Below are positions 20,829 through 30,534 of a stretch of 64,000 bases of DNA, in pieces. The notes below the pieces were generated by a model. The model was given only the letters and a program-made list of their open reading frames with translations, did not search any database and had not been told where the DNA came from. Every line of letters starts with the position of its first letter. Within the stretch, counting starts at the first letter, position 1. Position numbers and translations under genes: made by a program. This DNA comes from Sphaerisporangium krabiense (GTDB lineage: Bacteria > Actinomycetota > Actinomycetes > Streptosporangiales > Streptosporangiaceae): positions 5,770,001 through 5,834,000 of the forward strand of contig NZ_JACHBR010000001.1 in assembly GCF_014200435.1 (NCBI RefSeq), given 5' to 3'.

Positions 20829-21817
20829 GGCGCGCTCCCCGTCGCGGTCGCGCCGCGTCCGGCCAGTGCGCGGCGCAGGCGCCGCAGCGGCGTGTCGGGC
20901 AGCAGCCTGCTCGTGCCCCGGGCGTAGTGGCGCTCCAGGTAGTACTGCGCGATCGACAGGACGGTGGTCAGGATCAGATACCAGATCGCCGCCACCAGCA
21001 GCAGCGCGATCACCCGTCCGCTGCGGTTGTAGATCACCTGCGCCTGGTAGAACAGCTCGGGCAGCGCCATGATGTAGACCACCGACGTCCCCTTGACCAG
21101 GCCGATGATCTCGTTGCCCGCCGTCGGCACGATCGTCCGCATGGCCTGCGGCAGCAGGATCCTGAAGATCTGGCGGGTGCGCGGGATGCCCAGCGCGGCG
21201 GCGGCCTCCAGCTGGCCCGGGTCCACCGACAGGAACCCGGCGCGCACGATCTCGGCGGCGTAGGCCCCCTGGTGCAGGGCGAGGCCGATGGCCGCGGCGG
21301 TGACCGGGCCGATCAGCTCCATCGTGCCGATCGAGAAGAACGACGGGCCGAACGGCACGCCGAACTCGATGTACTTGTACAGCAGGGCCAGGTTGTACCA
21401 GAACAGGAGCTGGAGGATCAGCGGCACCGAGCGGAACAGCCAGGTGTAGCCCCAGGCCACCGAGGTCAGCAGCGGGTTGCTCGACATCCGCATGAGGGCC
21501 ACGACGGTGCCGATCACGAAGCCCAGCACGATGCCGAGCGCGGTGAGCTGCAGCGTGAACGCCACCGCGCGCAGGATCGCGGGCGCGAACAGGTACTCGC
21601 CGACCACGGGCCAGTCCCAGGCGGGGTTGGTGATCAGGGCGCTGGCCGCCATGGCCAGCAGCACCAGCACGACCGCGGCGGAGGCCAGGCGCCAGGGGTG
21701 CCGTGCGGTGACGACCCGGAGCGCCTCGCCGTCGTGGGCGGTCCCGGGGGCCGGCCGGGGGGCCGGCGTCTCGTCCGGCGCGGTGCGGGCGTGCGCGGTG
21801 TCAGGGGGAACGGTCAT
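20825..21817 (-). CDS. Amino acid ABC transporter permease
   Basis: This 330-aa permease of the HisM/GlnP type has about five membrane segments after an N-terminal cytoplasmic stretch (residues 1-45, Pro/Ala-rich). The coupling motif is [30 protein letters not shown], with [20 protein letters not shown] after it. It likely acts as a homodimer with the downstream ATPase. It starts 16 bases after the monooxygenase stop, in one operon. Confidence 0.93.
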   Translation of the reverse strand: MTVPPDTAHARTAPDETPAPRPAPGTAHDGEALRVVTARHPWRLASAAVVLVLLAMAASALITNPAWDWPVVGEYLFAPAILRAVAFTLQLTALGIVLGFVIGTVVALMRMSSNPLLTSVAWGYTWLFRSVPLILQLLFWYNLALLYKYIEFGVPFGPSFFSIGTMELIGPVTAAAIGLALHQGAYAAEIVRAGFLSVDPGQLEAAAALGIPRTRQIFRILLPQAMRTIVPTAGNEIIGLVKGTSVVYIMALPELFYQAQVIYNRSGRVIALLLVAAIWYLILTTVLSIAQYYLERHYARGTSRLLPDTPLRRLRRALAGRGATATGSAP

Positions 21818-21833
21818 GAGTGCGGCTCCGTCC

Positions 21834-22988
21834 TCAGTTCCCGGAAAGGCCGGCCGGCCGGGGCTCGGGGACGCGCGCCGTCTCGCGCCGCTTCCTCTCG
21901 GCGTCCCGCTTGGCGACCTCCTCGCGGACGATCGGGATGACGTGCCGCCCGAAGTCGATGGCGTCGTCCAGCAGGGCGTAGCCGCGCGCGGACAGGATGT
22001 CCACCCCGAGGTCGTGGTAGTCCAGCAGGGCCTGGGCGACGGTCTCGGGGGTGCCGACGAGGGCGTTGGAGTTGCCGGCCCCGCCGGTGGCCGCGGCGGT
22101 GGGGGTCCACAGGGCGCGGTCGAACAGCTCGCCGCGCTCGGCGATGGCGATCAGCCGCTGGGAGCCGGTGTTCTCCGGGTCGCGCCGGGGGTGGTTGCCG
22201 CGGCCGGACGCGCCCGACCCGTTCTGGCGGCCCTTGATGGCGGCCACGGTGCGGTGCGCCTTCTCCCAGGCCAGTTCCTCGGTGGGCGCGATGATGGGCC
22301 GGAAGGCCACCTGGATCCTCGGCACGTCCTCGCGCCCGGCCTCGCGGGCGGCGCGCCTGACCGACTCGATCTGTTCGGCGGTCTCGGCGAGCGGCTCACC
22401 CCACAGGCAGTAGATGTCGGCCTCGGCGCCGCCCGCGCGGTAGGCGGCGGGGGAGGAGCCGCCGAACGAGACCAGCGGCCTCGGGCTCTGGACGGGGAAG
22501 ACGTCGGCGACGAAGTCGGTGAACCGGTAGTGCTCCCCGTCGTGGTCGAACGGGGTGCGCGAGGTCCAGCCCTTCTTGACGATCTGGATGTACTCCCGGG
22601 TGCGCGAGTAGCGCTCGTCCTTGGTCAGGAAGTCGCCCTCGCGCTGCTGCTCGTGGTCGCTGCCGCCGGTGATGAAGTGGACGGTCAGGCGGCCGTCGCT
22701 GATCTGGTCCAGGGTGGCGAAGGTCTTCAGCGCGAAGGTGGGGGTGGAGAGGTTGGGGCGGTGGGCGAGCAGGATCTCCAGATCCTCCACCCGGCTCGCC
22801 ACGTACGCGGCGACCTGGGCGGGGTCGGGGGAGCCCGACCCGTAGGCGAACAGCACCCGGTCCCACCCGTACTCCTGGTGGGCGCGGGCGAGCCTGAGCG
22901 TGTACTGCTTGTCGAAGGAGGGGCCGGAACGCTGGGTGGTCTCCGACCCGTCGTGCGTGCCGCCGATTCCGAGGAACTCGATGGGCAT
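21834..22988 (-). CDS. LLM-class FMN-dependent monooxygenase (SsuD-like)
   Basis: The 384-aa protein (ATG 22988, preceded by GAAAGG) is a luciferase-like flavin monooxygenase of the alkanesulfonate monooxygenase type. Landmarks are FLGIGGTHDGSETTQRSGPS, LRLARAHQEYGWDRVLFAYG, RPNLSTPTFALKTFATLDQ, VHFITGGSDHEQQREGD and VSFGGSSPAAYR. SsuD-type enzymes release sulfite from sulfonates with reduced FMN. In Bacillus a comparable monooxygenase (YtnJ) sits with an SBP_bac_3 cystine transporter, as here. No flavin reductase is adjacent. First gene of the operon, behind a Cys-containing leader peptide. Confidence 0.88.
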   Translation of the reverse strand: MPIEFLGIGGTHDGSETTQRSGPSFDKQYTLRLARAHQEYGWDRVLFAYGSGSPDPAQVAAYVASRVEDLEILLAHRPNLSTPTFALKTFATLDQISDGRLTVHFITGGSDHEQQREGDFLTKDERYSRTREYIQIVKKGWTSRTPFDHDGEHYRFTDFVADVFPVQSPRPLVSFGGSSPAAYRAGGAEADIYCLWGEPLAETAEQIESVRRAAREAGREDVPRIQVAFRPIIAPTEELAWEKAHRTVAAIKGRQNGSGASGRGNHPRRDPENTGSQRLIAIAERGELFDRALWTPTAAATGGAGNSNALVGTPETVAQALLDYHDLGVDILSARGYALLDDAIDFGRHVIPIVREEVAKRDAERKRRETARVPEPRPAGLSGN

Positions 22989-23073
22989 GGCGGAAGCCTT
23001 TCTGGCCGTGCGGCCATGGGTGCCATGGGTGGGGTGACGGCCCGCGGCGGGACCGGGGGAGGGCCGGGTCGCG

Positions 23074-23092
23074 GGCCCGGCGGCGCCGGGCC
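23074..23092 (-). promoter_or_regulatory. GC-rich hairpin between leader peptide and monooxygenase
   Basis: GGCCCGGC (23074-23081), loop GGC, GCCGGGCC (23085-23092) form a perfect 8-bp stem. It starts a few bases after the leader ORF stop and lies before the monooxygenase start, where an attenuator would be. Confidence 0.45.
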
Positions 23093-23098
23093 GCCGCC

Positions 23099-23176
23099 TC
23101 AGCGCTGACAGGAGGAGGACCACACGCGGCACAGATCGATGTGCCCGCGAATCACCAATCGGATATCGGCCCGCAT
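23099..23176 (-). CDS. Cys-containing leader peptide of the sulfur-acquisition operon
   Basis: A 25-aa frame starts at ATG 23176. The last residues read RGHIDLCRVWSSSCQR, matching the HxDLxRV...C pattern of short actinomycete leader peptides found upstream of sulfur-assimilation genes. In mycobacteria, Cys-rich leader ORFs attenuate downstream sulfur genes in response to cysteine supply (established knowledge). The two Cys codons near the stop, the GC-rich hairpin just after it, and the monooxygenase downstream fit the same logic. Confidence 0.7.
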   Translation of the reverse strand: MRADIRLVIRGHIDLCRVWSSSCQR

Positions 23177-23272
23177 GCGTCCACTCCAGCACAGGCCCAG
23201 ATTTCCGTCAAGACCTACTGATTTAGTGGGTTTTATGGAAGGCGAGGCCCCGGCGCCCCCCCGGCGCCGGGG

Positions 23273-23578
23273 TCACTCGCGGGCGCGGCCCGCCGGCGTC
23301 AGCACCCCGCACACGCGGGTGACGGCGGTGGCCAGCTCCTCCACCGGCGCGATGCGCTCGGCCCAGGACCACCAGAACCACCAGGAGCCGTCGCTGCGCG
23401 CCGCGAACACCACCTCCGACAGGCTCGGCGCCGCCGTGCTGAGCACGATGAGCTGGGGAAGCCCCCCGCTGGTCTCGCCGACGCGGGCGTGCAGGCCCCG
23501 CGCGCGCAGCGAGTCGCCGAGCGCCTGCAGGTGCGCGGTGGCCGTGGTGGCGCCCGCCACCTCGCCGGCAGCGGTCAT
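23273..23578 (-). CDS. Small protein of unknown function (101 aa)
   Basis: The protein has a Thr/Ala-rich start, SLRARGLHARVGETSGGLPQ, a strand-like LIVLSTAAPSLSEVVFAA, and a striking GSWWFWWSWAERI segment. No catalytic motif is recognised. It lies just downstream of another small unknown gene and the HTH/DUF5753 regulator on the same strand; small genes paired with such regulators are common in actinomycetes. Confidence 0.65.
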   Translation of the reverse strand: MTAAGEVAGATTATAHLQALGDSLRARGLHARVGETSGGLPQLIVLSTAAPSLSEVVFAARSDGSWWFWWSWAERIAPVEELATAVTRVCGVLTPAGRARE

Positions 23579-23627
23579 CGGGGCCTCCCTGGTCGGCGGC
23601 CCGGCGACCGGGCCGTGGATCGTGCGG

Positions 23628-23969
23628 TCACTCGGGGTGGGCGTAGAGCCGGGGGATGTGCCGGGCGCGCAGCGTGGCGTAGTGCTCGGCCAGGCGGACG
23701 GCGGCTGTGGCGGGCGCGACCGCGAAGGTGCGCAGCGCCCCGCCCCGGTGGCTCGGATGCGGGCTGGTCCACCAGATGATGCGCCCGTCGACGCGGGCCA
23801 GCAGCCCCTGCCACAGGGAGACGGCGGCCTGCCCGTCCTCCAGGTAATAGATGTACGACGGGACGTCCCGGCGGGCGAGCGACGCCTGGAGCTCCTCGGC
23901 GACGCGCCTGATCTCCGCCGAGGGACGCCTGCAGACGAGGGCTGCCGCTTCGACGTGGACGGCGGGCAC
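23628..23969 (-). CDS. Small protein of unknown function (113 aa)
   Basis: The start is placed at GTG 23969, where TGAGGAGT lies seven bases upstream; GTG 23984 is the alternative. The sequence has EIRRVAEELQASLARRDVPS, YIYYLEDGQAAVSLWQGLLA and a Trp-rich IIWWTSPHP. No family is recognised. It resembles the downstream 101-aa protein only in size and Trp clusters. The two and the upstream regulator may form one unit. Confidence 0.65.
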   Translation of the reverse strand: MPAVHVEAAALVCRRPSAEIRRVAEELQASLARRDVPSYIYYLEDGQAAVSLWQGLLARVDGRIIWWTSPHPSHRGGALRTFAVAPATAAVRLAEHYATLRARHIPRLYAHPE

Positions 23970-24102
23970 GGCGTGACTCCTCACCGGCGCGGCGAGCGCG
24001 CCTGGCTTGTCCGGAAGGGTGCGTGGGAGGGAAGCCCCGCGCCGTGAAGGACTTCTGCCGTGAGGCTAGGCTCCCCGCGATCGCGAGATCAACGATGTTG
24101 CT

Positions 24103-24951
24103 TCATGTTCCTCGCAACTCGTCCGCGGTCGCGTTGATCAGGTCACGGGCCGCCTGACCATAGACGGCGGCGTCGGCGAGCGCCGAGAACGCCTTCTCGT
24201 ACAGGGCCACGTCGGTGGGCGTCTTGATCCGGTACTGGCCGGGAATGGTGTCGACCCGGACCTGATTGTCGTCGTATATCCAGAAATTTTCGGGCGGCAT
24301 GAGTGCGGGACGCCCCCGAGCCGGAATCACCCCGAAGCTGAGTTGCGGCATGTTGATCGTGAGCTCGGCCAGCCGCGCGAGCTGCGCGGACATCTCCTCG
24401 GCGTCGCACACCGGCGTGCGCAGCGCCTGCTCCCCGACGATGAACATGAACCGCTTGCCGCCCGAGGTCAGCACCTCCTGGTGCCGCAGGCGCGCCCGCA
24501 CCGCCTGCTCCAGGTCGTCGGGGATGCCGCGGAACGCGATCACGGTCCGCAGATGCGCGCGGGCGTACCCGGCGGTCTGCAGCAGGCCGGGCACCGCCGA
24601 GTGCTGGAACACCCGGAACTGCTGGGTCTCGCGGTACAGCGGGTTGAAGGACTCCTGCATGTGCCGCAGCCCGGTCGCCTCCAGCCGCCGCCACTCGGTG
24701 TACATCGAGTCGATGTTGCGCACCGCCGCGATCAGGTCCACGACGTACTCCTCGGCGTCGCAGACCCGGCACCACACGCGGATGTCGTTCTCGTTGGGCA
24801 TCTGCGAGGCGTGCTCGATCTTGGACACCTTGGAGTAGTGCCAGCCGGCCCTGGAGGCCAGGGACCTCCCGGTCAGGCTGGCCTCGTTGCGGATCTCGCG
24901 GAGCCGTGCGGCGAGTATTCCCTTCGCCTCGGTTATGCGCGGTGAGGCCAT
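24103..24951 (-). CDS. HTH-XRE/DUF5753 transcriptional regulator
   Basis: This 282-aa protein has an N-terminal helix-turn-helix (residues 10-65: RLREIRNEASLTGRSLASRA, HYSKVSKIEHASQMPNENDI) and the DUF5753 region (FRVFQHSAVPGLLQTAGYAR, VRARLRHQEVLTSGGKRFMF, LARLAELTINMPQLSFGVI). Streptomyces members with this architecture often pair with a DUF397 protein; none is seen here, but two small unknown genes follow. About 160 bases separate it from the divergent hisI. Confidence 0.88.
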   Translation of the reverse strand: MASPRITEAKGILAARLREIRNEASLTGRSLASRAGWHYSKVSKIEHASQMPNENDIRVWCRVCDAEEYVVDLIAAVRNIDSMYTEWRRLEATGLRHMQESFNPLYRETQQFRVFQHSAVPGLLQTAGYARAHLRTVIAFRGIPDDLEQAVRARLRHQEVLTSGGKRFMFIVGEQALRTPVCDAEEMSAQLARLAELTINMPQLSFGVIPARGRPALMPPENFWIYDDNQVRVDTIPGQYRIKTPTDVALYEKAFSALADAAVYGQAARDLINATADELRGT

Positions 24952-25113
24952 GGGGGCACCTCTGGGGATGTGTCCTTTTCGCTGACACCCCGACCGTAGC
25001 GTGAGATTTTCCGCTTATGCCCATATGTTGCGTGATGTTGCATGAGGCGGTGGGATGTCAGGGAGCGCGGGGCGGTCACCGGCACCGGCGGGCCTCTGCG
25101 GCAGAATTGGGCC

Positions 25114-25455
25114 ATGCCTCTTGACCCGAAGATCGCGGACCGCCTGAAGCGTGATCGCGACGGCCTGGTGCCCGCGGTCGTCCAGCAGCACGACACCGGC
25201 GAGGTGCTCATGCTGGCCTGGATGGACGACGAGGCGCTGCACCGCACGCTGACCACCGGCCGCGCCACCTACTGGTCGCGCAGCCGCCGCGCGTACTGGG
25301 TGAAGGGCGAGACCTCCGGGCACGCCCAGTGGGTCAGGCACGTCGCGCTCGACTGCGACGGCGACACGATCCTGCTCAAGGTCGAGCAGGTCGGCGCCGC
25401 CTGCCACACCGGCGACCGCACCTGCTTCGACGCCGACGTCCTTTCGGTCCCGTGA
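25114..25455 (+). CDS. hisI: Phosphoribosyl-AMP cyclohydrolase
   Basis: The 113-aa enzyme opens the purine ring of PR-AMP, the third step of histidine synthesis. It has [41 protein letters not shown] and the metal-binding DCDGDT and [11 protein letters not shown]ys/His set. ATG 25114 gives the normal length. It is separate from the main his operon. Its TGA overlaps the GTG of the next gene, linking it to a Trp-locus membrane protein. Confidence 0.95.
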   Translation: MPLDPKIADRLKRDRDGLVPAVVQQHDTGEVLMLAWMDDEALHRTLTTGRATYWSRSRRAYWVKGETSGHAQWVRHVALDCDGDTILLKVEQVGAACHTGDRTCFDADVLSVP

Positions 25456-26141
25456 GCCCCGCCGACCCCGGCGGCCCCACGGCGACCGCCGCCGCGCCCG
25501 CGCCCGGCCCCGCGCGGTCCGCGCGCCGGGCGCTGCTCGTCTGGCTGGCCCTGGCCGCGGCCGGCGCCGTGCTGACGCTCGCCGCCTCCGGCCGCACCTG
25601 GGCCACCGTCGCCCTCGGCGCGGGCCCGGCGGGTGGCCGCGCCGCGCCCGTCCCGCTCTCCGGCGGCGACATCGCGCCGGTCCTCAGCCCCCTCGCCCTG
25701 GCGGCCCTGGCCGCCGCCGTCGCCGTGCTGGCGACCCGCGGGGCGTGGCGCCGGGTCGTGGGCGCGGTCATCGCGCTGATCGGGCTGGCCGTCGCCGCGT
25801 CCGCGCTGCGGGGCGTCACGCCCTCCTCGCGGCTGGTCGCGCTGGCCGAGGAGCACACCAGCGTCACCGGCGCCGCCGCGCACGCCGCCGTGGCCTACTC
25901 CTGGGCCTGGCCGGTGGCCGCGGTCGCCGGCGGGGCGCTGCTGCTGGCGGCGGGGGCGCTGGCCGTCGCGCGCGGCGCCCGCTGGCCCGGCATGTCCGAC
26001 CGGTACGAAAGGCCGGGCGGATCCACCGCCGGCCGCGCCGAGCGCGCGGGCCGGGAGGAACGGTCGCTGTGGGACGCGCTCGACCAGGGCGTGGACCCGA
26101 CCGAGGGCGGCCCGGGCGAGCGCGACGGCGGCCGGGGCTGA
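25452..26141 (+). CDS. Trp-biosynthesis-associated membrane protein (TIGR02234 type)
   Basis: The GTG at 25452 overlaps the hisI stop, giving 229 aa with four hydrophobic segments: [58 protein letters not shown] and [20 protein letters not shown]. The tail is charged. Position between hisI and trpC and the four-helix pattern match the actinobacterial Trp_oprn_chp family, whose function is unknown. Confidence 0.85.
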   Translation: MSPADPGGPTATAAAPAPGPARSARRALLVWLALAAAGAVLTLAASGRTWATVALGAGPAGGRAAPVPLSGGDIAPVLSPLALAALAAAVAVLATRGAWRRVVGAVIALIGLAVAASALRGVTPSSRLVALAEEHTSVTGAAAHAAVAYSWAWPVAAVAGGALLLAAGALAVARGARWPGMSDRYERPGGSTAGRAERAGREERSLWDALDQGVDPTEGGPGERDGGRG

Positions 26142-26306
26142 CGCGCCGGACCCGCGCCCCGCACGTCCGGCCTGTTCGCCGGATTGTGTGACGATCTGCC
26201 GACAATGTCGCTGTGATGCCCCTGGCGTCGCTAAGCTGCCGCAGCGCGACGCGCTACGCCGGCCGGGCATCGAGCCCGGCCCCGCGTCACGGCAAGGAGA
26301 CCATCG

Positions 26307-26696
26307 ATGAGTTACGGCCAGCAGGGCGGCGGCTACAACGCGCCTCCCCCCGGAGGCGGTTACCCCCCGCCCGGCGGCTACCCGCCCGGGGGCTACGGCC
26401 AGCCCTACGCCCCCGAGCCGCCGAACAACCAGCTCCTCCCGGCGATCCTCACCACGCTGTTCTGCTGCGGCCCGTTCAGCCTCCCGGCGATCTACTACGC
26501 CGGCAAGGTCAACGGCAAGTTCGAGGCCGGGGACTACCAGGGCGCCCTGGAGGCGTCCCAGCAGGCCAAGAAGTGGTGGATGATCTCGCTGTTCGTCGGC
26601 CTCGGCATGTGGGTGCTGTACCTGATCCTGTGGTTCGTCGTCGGCGTGTCGATCTTCAACGGCCTCGAGAGCGTGCAGAACAGCGGCTCATACTGA
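26307..26696 (+). CDS. CD225/dispanin-like membrane protein
   Basis: This 129-aa protein has a Gly/Pro/Tyr-rich N-terminal tail (residues 1-40), then NNQLLPAILTTLFCCGPFSLPAIYYAGKVN, the CD225 signature with a Cys-Cys pair, GDYQGALEASQQAKKW, and a second membrane helix (FVGLGMWVLYLILWFVV). Bacterial dispanins are two-helix membrane proteins without assigned role. Confidence 0.85.
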   Translation: MSYGQQGGGYNAPPPGGGYPPPGGYPPGGYGQPYAPEPPNNQLLPAILTTLFCCGPFSLPAIYYAGKVNGKFEAGDYQGALEASQQAKKWWMISLFVGLGMWVLYLILWFVVGVSIFNGLESVQNSGSY

Positions 26697-26700
26697 TGAC

Positions 26701-27177
26701 GTGGGCGGCGCGGACGGCGTGGACGGTGTGAGCGGCGTAGAGGGCGCGCACGGGACGCACGCCGGGGGGCGCGGCGCCGGACGGGCGCGGGCACTGCTCG
26801 CGCCCCTCGGGCTCGCGGCGGTCGCGGCGGCGGCCGTCGCCTACGTCGGCGTCGTGGACCCGAACCGGCCCGGCCACTACCCGACCTGCCCGTTCCTGCT
26901 GCTGACCGGGCTGTACTGCCCGGGTTGCGGCACGTTGCGCGCCCTGAACGCGCTCGCGCACGCCGACCCGGTCGCGGCGCTCGGGCTGAATCCGCTGGCG
27001 GTGCTCACCATTCCCTTCCTGGTGTTCTGGTGGGGGCGATGGCTCGTCAGGGCCTGGCGCGGGCGGCCCGTCCGCACCCGCCTGGCGCCTCCGATCTACA
27101 TCTGGTCCTTCCTGGGATTGATCATCGTGTACTGGATCGTGAGGAATCTGCCGTTCGGTGCCTTTCTCGCACCGTGA
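26701..27177 (+). CDS. DUF2752 membrane protein
   Basis: The 158-aa protein (GTG 26701, five bases after the previous stop) has an N-terminal Gly/Ala tail and three hydrophobic segments. The DUF2752 signature is CPFLLLTGLYCPGCGTLRAL, followed by LAHADPVAALGLNPLAVL. The Cys triplet may bind metal or form a disulfide at the membrane face. Function unknown; often found beside CD225-type genes in actinobacteria. Confidence 0.88.
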   Translation: MGGADGVDGVSGVEGAHGTHAGGRGAGRARALLAPLGLAAVAAAAVAYVGVVDPNRPGHYPTCPFLLLTGLYCPGCGTLRALNALAHADPVAALGLNPLAVLTIPFLVFWWGRWLVRAWRGRPVRTRLAPPIYIWSFLGLIIVYWIVRNLPFGAFLAP

Positions 27178-27389
27178 CGCCCCCCGACTCGGCGCCGCGA
27201 GCCCCCCAGACCCGCCACCCTGTGGCGAGCCGACGGCGGTAAGCCCGATACCATCGGCAGGGCAAGGTCGGGATGAGGGCGGAAGGTCCCCGCGGCGATC
27301 GGCCGATCGCGGGCCGAAACGTCCTCGCCCGCGGCGCAGTCGACCGGAGGGGACCCTGATCGGGTGAGCGAGCCAAGCGAGGAGATCAA

Positions 27390-28214
27390 GTGAGCGTGCT
27401 CGACGAGATCCTGGACGGCGTGCGTGCCGACCTCGCCGATCGGCAGCGTGACGTGGCGTTGACCGAGCTCCAGGAGCGCGCCCAGCGCGCGCCGGCCACC
27501 AAGGACGCCTACGCCGCGCTCGGCGGCGACAAGGTCTCGGTCATCGCCGAGGTCAAGCGGTCCAGCCCCTCCAAGGGCGCGCTGGCCGCCATCGCCGACC
27601 CCGCGGCGCTCGCGAGCGACTACGAGGCGGGCGGCGCGCACGTCATCAGCGTGCTCACCGAGCGCCGCCGCTTCGGCGGCAGCCTGGAGGATCTGGCCGC
27701 GGTCCGCGCCGCCGTCGACATCCCCATCCTCCGCAAGGACTTCGTGGTCACCTCCTACCAGCTGTGGGAGGCCCGCGCGTACGGCGCCGACCTCGCGCTC
27801 CTCATCGTGGCGGCCCTCGACCAGAACGCTTTGATCTCATTGATCGAAAGGGCCGAGTCGATCGGCCTCGCGCCGCTGGTCGAGGTGCATACTGAGGAGG
27901 AGCTCGACCGGGCTCTGGACGCCGGCGCGCGCATCATCGGCGTGAACGCGCGCGATCTCAAAACCCTTGAGGTCGACCGCGACGTGTTCGCCAGGCTGGC
28001 CCCCAAGATCCCGGACGGCGTCATCAAGATCGCCGAGTCCGGTGTCCGGGGCCCGCACGACCTGCTGGCCTACGCCCGCGCGGGCGCCGACGCCGTGCTC
28101 GTGGGCGAGAGCCTCGTCACCGGCAAGGACCCGCGGGCCGCCGTGGTCGACCTGGTCACGGCCGGGGCGCACCCCGCGTCCCGATTCGACAACGGACCCG
28201 AGAGGCAGCAGTGA
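27390..28214 (+). CDS. trpC: Indole-3-glycerol phosphate synthase
   Basis: The 274-aa barrel closes CdRP to indole-glycerol phosphate. It shows [16 protein letters not shown] with the catalytic Lys, [65 protein letters not shown] and [15 protein letters not shown] start with GAGGAG upstream. The stop overlaps the trpB GTG. trpE and trpD are not in this part of the window, and trpF activity is probably supplied by PriA. Confidence 0.96.
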   Translation: MSVLDEILDGVRADLADRQRDVALTELQERAQRAPATKDAYAALGGDKVSVIAEVKRSSPSKGALAAIADPAALASDYEAGGAHVISVLTERRRFGGSLEDLAAVRAAVDIPILRKDFVVTSYQLWEARAYGADLALLIVAALDQNALISLIERAESIGLAPLVEVHTEEELDRALDAGARIIGVNARDLKTLEVDRDVFARLAPKIPDGVIKIAESGVRGPHDLLAYARAGADAVLVGESLVTGKDPRAAVVDLVTAGAHPASRFDNGPERQQ

Positions 28215-29452
28215 GCACAGAGGGCAGCCTGATCACCGCGGCCGACCTCGCCGGCGGCGGCGTGGCAGGCGACGATCCCGACGTCCGCGGGCGTTTCGGG
28301 GTGTTCGGCGGCAGATTCGTGCCCGAAGCCCTGATCCCCGCCCTCGACGAGGTCGCCAAGGCCTACGAGGACGCCAAGTCCGACGTCGCGTTCCTGCGCG
28401 AGTTCGACCACCTGCTGCGCACCTACGCCGGCCGGCCCACCGCCGTGACCGAGGTCCGCAGGTTCTCCGAGGTCGCCGGCGGCGCCCGCGTCCTGCTCAA
28501 GCGCGAGGACCTCACGCACACCGGCGCCCACAAGATCAACAACGTGCTCGGCCAGGCCCTGCTCACCAGGCGCCTCGGCAAGACCCGCGTGATCGCCGAG
28601 ACCGGCGCCGGCCAGCACGGCGTCGCCACCGCGACCGCCTGCGCGCTGCTCGGCCTCGAATGCGTCATCTACATGGGCGAGGTCGACTGCGAGCGCCAGG
28701 CGCTCAACGTCGCCCGCATGAAGCTCCTCGGCGCCCGGGTCGTCCCCGTCGCCAACGGCAGCCGCACACTCAAGGACGCCATCAACGAGGCCTTCCGCGA
28801 CTGGGTCACCAACGTCGACAGCACGCACTATCTGTTCGGCACCGTCGCCGGCCCCCACCCGTTCCCCGAGATCGTCCGCGACTTCGCGCGCATCATCGGC
28901 GTCGAGGCCCGCCGCCAGGTCCTGGAGCTGACCGGCCGGCTGCCCGACGCGGTCGCCGCGGCCGTCGGCGGCGGATCCAACGCCATCGGCATCTTCCACG
29001 CCTTCATCGAGGACGAGGGCGTCGCCCTGCACGGCTACGAGGCGGGCGGCCACGGCCTGGAGTCCGGCGAGCACGCCCTCACCCTCACCGAGGGCTCGGT
29101 CGGCGTCCTGCACGGCGCGCGCACCTACGTCCTGCAGGACGACGAGGGCCAGACCATCGAGTCGCACTCGATCTCCGCGGGCCTGGACTACCCGGGCGTC
29201 GGCCCCGAGCACGCCTGGCTCAAGGACTCCGGCCGCGCCACCTACCACGGCATCACCGACGCCGAGGCCATGGAGGCCTTCTCCGTCCTCGCCCGCACCG
29301 AGGGCATCATCCCGGCCATCGAGTCGGCGCACGCCCTCGCCGGGGCGATCAAGCTCGGCCGCGAGCTCGGCCCCGAGGCCACCATCCTGGTGAACCTCTC
29401 GGGCCGCGGGGACAAGGACATGGGCACCGCGATGAAATATTTCAACCTGTAG
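28211..29452 (+). CDS. trpB: Tryptophan synthase beta chain
   Basis: This 413-aa PLP enzyme joins indole and serine. It carries [40 protein letters not shown] with the PLP Lys, [20 protein letters not shown], the phosphate loop VGGGSNAIG and LSGRGDKD at the C-terminus. GTG start overlapping the trpC stop; the N-terminus is about 20 residues longer than enterobacterial TrpB, as common in actinobacteria. Confidence 0.97.
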   Translation: MSTEGSLITAADLAGGGVAGDDPDVRGRFGVFGGRFVPEALIPALDEVAKAYEDAKSDVAFLREFDHLLRTYAGRPTAVTEVRRFSEVAGGARVLLKREDLTHTGAHKINNVLGQALLTRRLGKTRVIAETGAGQHGVATATACALLGLECVIYMGEVDCERQALNVARMKLLGARVVPVANGSRTLKDAINEAFRDWVTNVDSTHYLFGTVAGPHPFPEIVRDFARIIGVEARRQVLELTGRLPDAVAAAVGGGSNAIGIFHAFIEDEGVALHGYEAGGHGLESGEHALTLTEGSVGVLHGARTYVLQDDEGQTIESHSISAGLDYPGVGPEHAWLKDSGRATYHGITDAEAMEAFSVLARTEGIIPAIESAHALAGAIKLGRELGPEATILVNLSGRGDKDMGTAMKYFNL

Positions 29453-29492
29453 GCCTGTGGGCCCCGGAAACCTGTGAGCGGGACTCTCTGAC

Positions 29493-30287
29493 ATGACGAC
29501 TCTTCAGACGGTGTTCGAGAAGGCGCGGGCCGACAAGCGGGCCGCCCTGGTCGGGTACCTCCCGGCCGGCTTCCCCGGCAAGGACGGCGCCATCGCCGCC
29601 GCGACCGCGATGGTGGAGGCCGGCTGCGACGTCATCGAGATAGGCCTGCCCTACTCCGACCCGCTCATGGACGGCCCCACCATCCAGGCCGCCGTGCACC
29701 GCGCCCTCACCGGCGGCACCCGCATCGCCGACGTGCTGCGCACCGTCGAGGGCGTGGCCAAGACCGGCGCCGCCGTTCTGGTCATGACGTACTGGAACCC
29801 CATCGACCGCTACGGCGCCGAGCGTTTCGCCCGCGACCTGGCCGCCGCGGGCGGCGTCGGCACCATCACCCCCGACCTCACCCCCGAAGAGGCCGGGCCC
29901 TGGCGCCGGTACAGCGCCGAGGCCGGCATCGACACCGTCTTCCTGGTCGCCCCGAGCTCCACGGGCGAGCGCATCCAGGCCGTGGCCGAGTGCTGCACCG
30001 GCTTCGTCTACGCCGCCTCCCTCATGGGGGTCACCGGCGCGCGCGACTCGGTGAGCTCGGCGGCCGAGGGCCTGGTCGAGCGCACCCGGGCGCACACCTC
30101 GCTCCCGGTGTGCGTGGGCCTCGGCGTCGGCACCGGCGCCCAGGCCGCGCAGGTCGCCAAGTACGCCGACGGCGTCATCGTCGGCTCGGCGTTCATCCGC
30201 CGCCTCCTCGACGCCCCCGACGAGGCCGCCGGTCTGGCGGCGGTGCGCGAGCTCGGCGAGGAGCTCGCCGCGGGCGTGCGTTCCTGA
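29493..30287 (+). CDS. trpA: Tryptophan synthase alpha chain
   Basis: The 264-aa barrel cleaves indole-glycerol phosphate and passes indole to TrpB. The catalytic Glu and Asp appear in CDVIEIGLPYSDPLMDGPTI; VMTYWNPIDRYGAERF and VCVGLGVGTGAQAAQVAKYA are the phosphate-site segments. ATG 29493 follows a 40-base gap after trpB. About 250 bases downstream contain no gene before the MauE-like gene. Confidence 0.96.
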   Translation: MTTLQTVFEKARADKRAALVGYLPAGFPGKDGAIAAATAMVEAGCDVIEIGLPYSDPLMDGPTIQAAVHRALTGGTRIADVLRTVEGVAKTGAAVLVMTYWNPIDRYGAERFARDLAAAGGVGTITPDLTPEEAGPWRRYSAEAGIDTVFLVAPSSTGERIQAVAECCTGFVYAASLMGVTGARDSVSSAAEGLVERTRAHTSLPVCVGLGVGTGAQAAQVAKYADGVIVGSAFIRRLLDAPDEAAGLAAVRELGEELAAGVRS

Positions 30288-30534
30288 TCCTCCCGGCTCC
30301 GAGCACGGCCCCGGCGGGCACGGCGGCGTCCGGCTTCGGCCGCGCCACCAGCGCTTAGCCGGGGCTTATCGCGTTCATGATGAGCTTGGTGGCCGGTACC
30401 CTCGGCATGAGCGCCGACGCCGGCCCGGTCCGCCGGCGGGCCGCCGCGTGCCGGCCGGGCGCCGCGCGGCGCCGTCGGGCGCCCGTACAGGCCTAAGGAG
30501 ACGTTGACGTGCCAAGCGGGAAGAGGCCGCGCCG

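Noticed and set aside
27178..27389. trp leader peptide or attenuator before trpC
   Set aside because: No short frame with tandem Trp codons followed by alternative hairpins was found.
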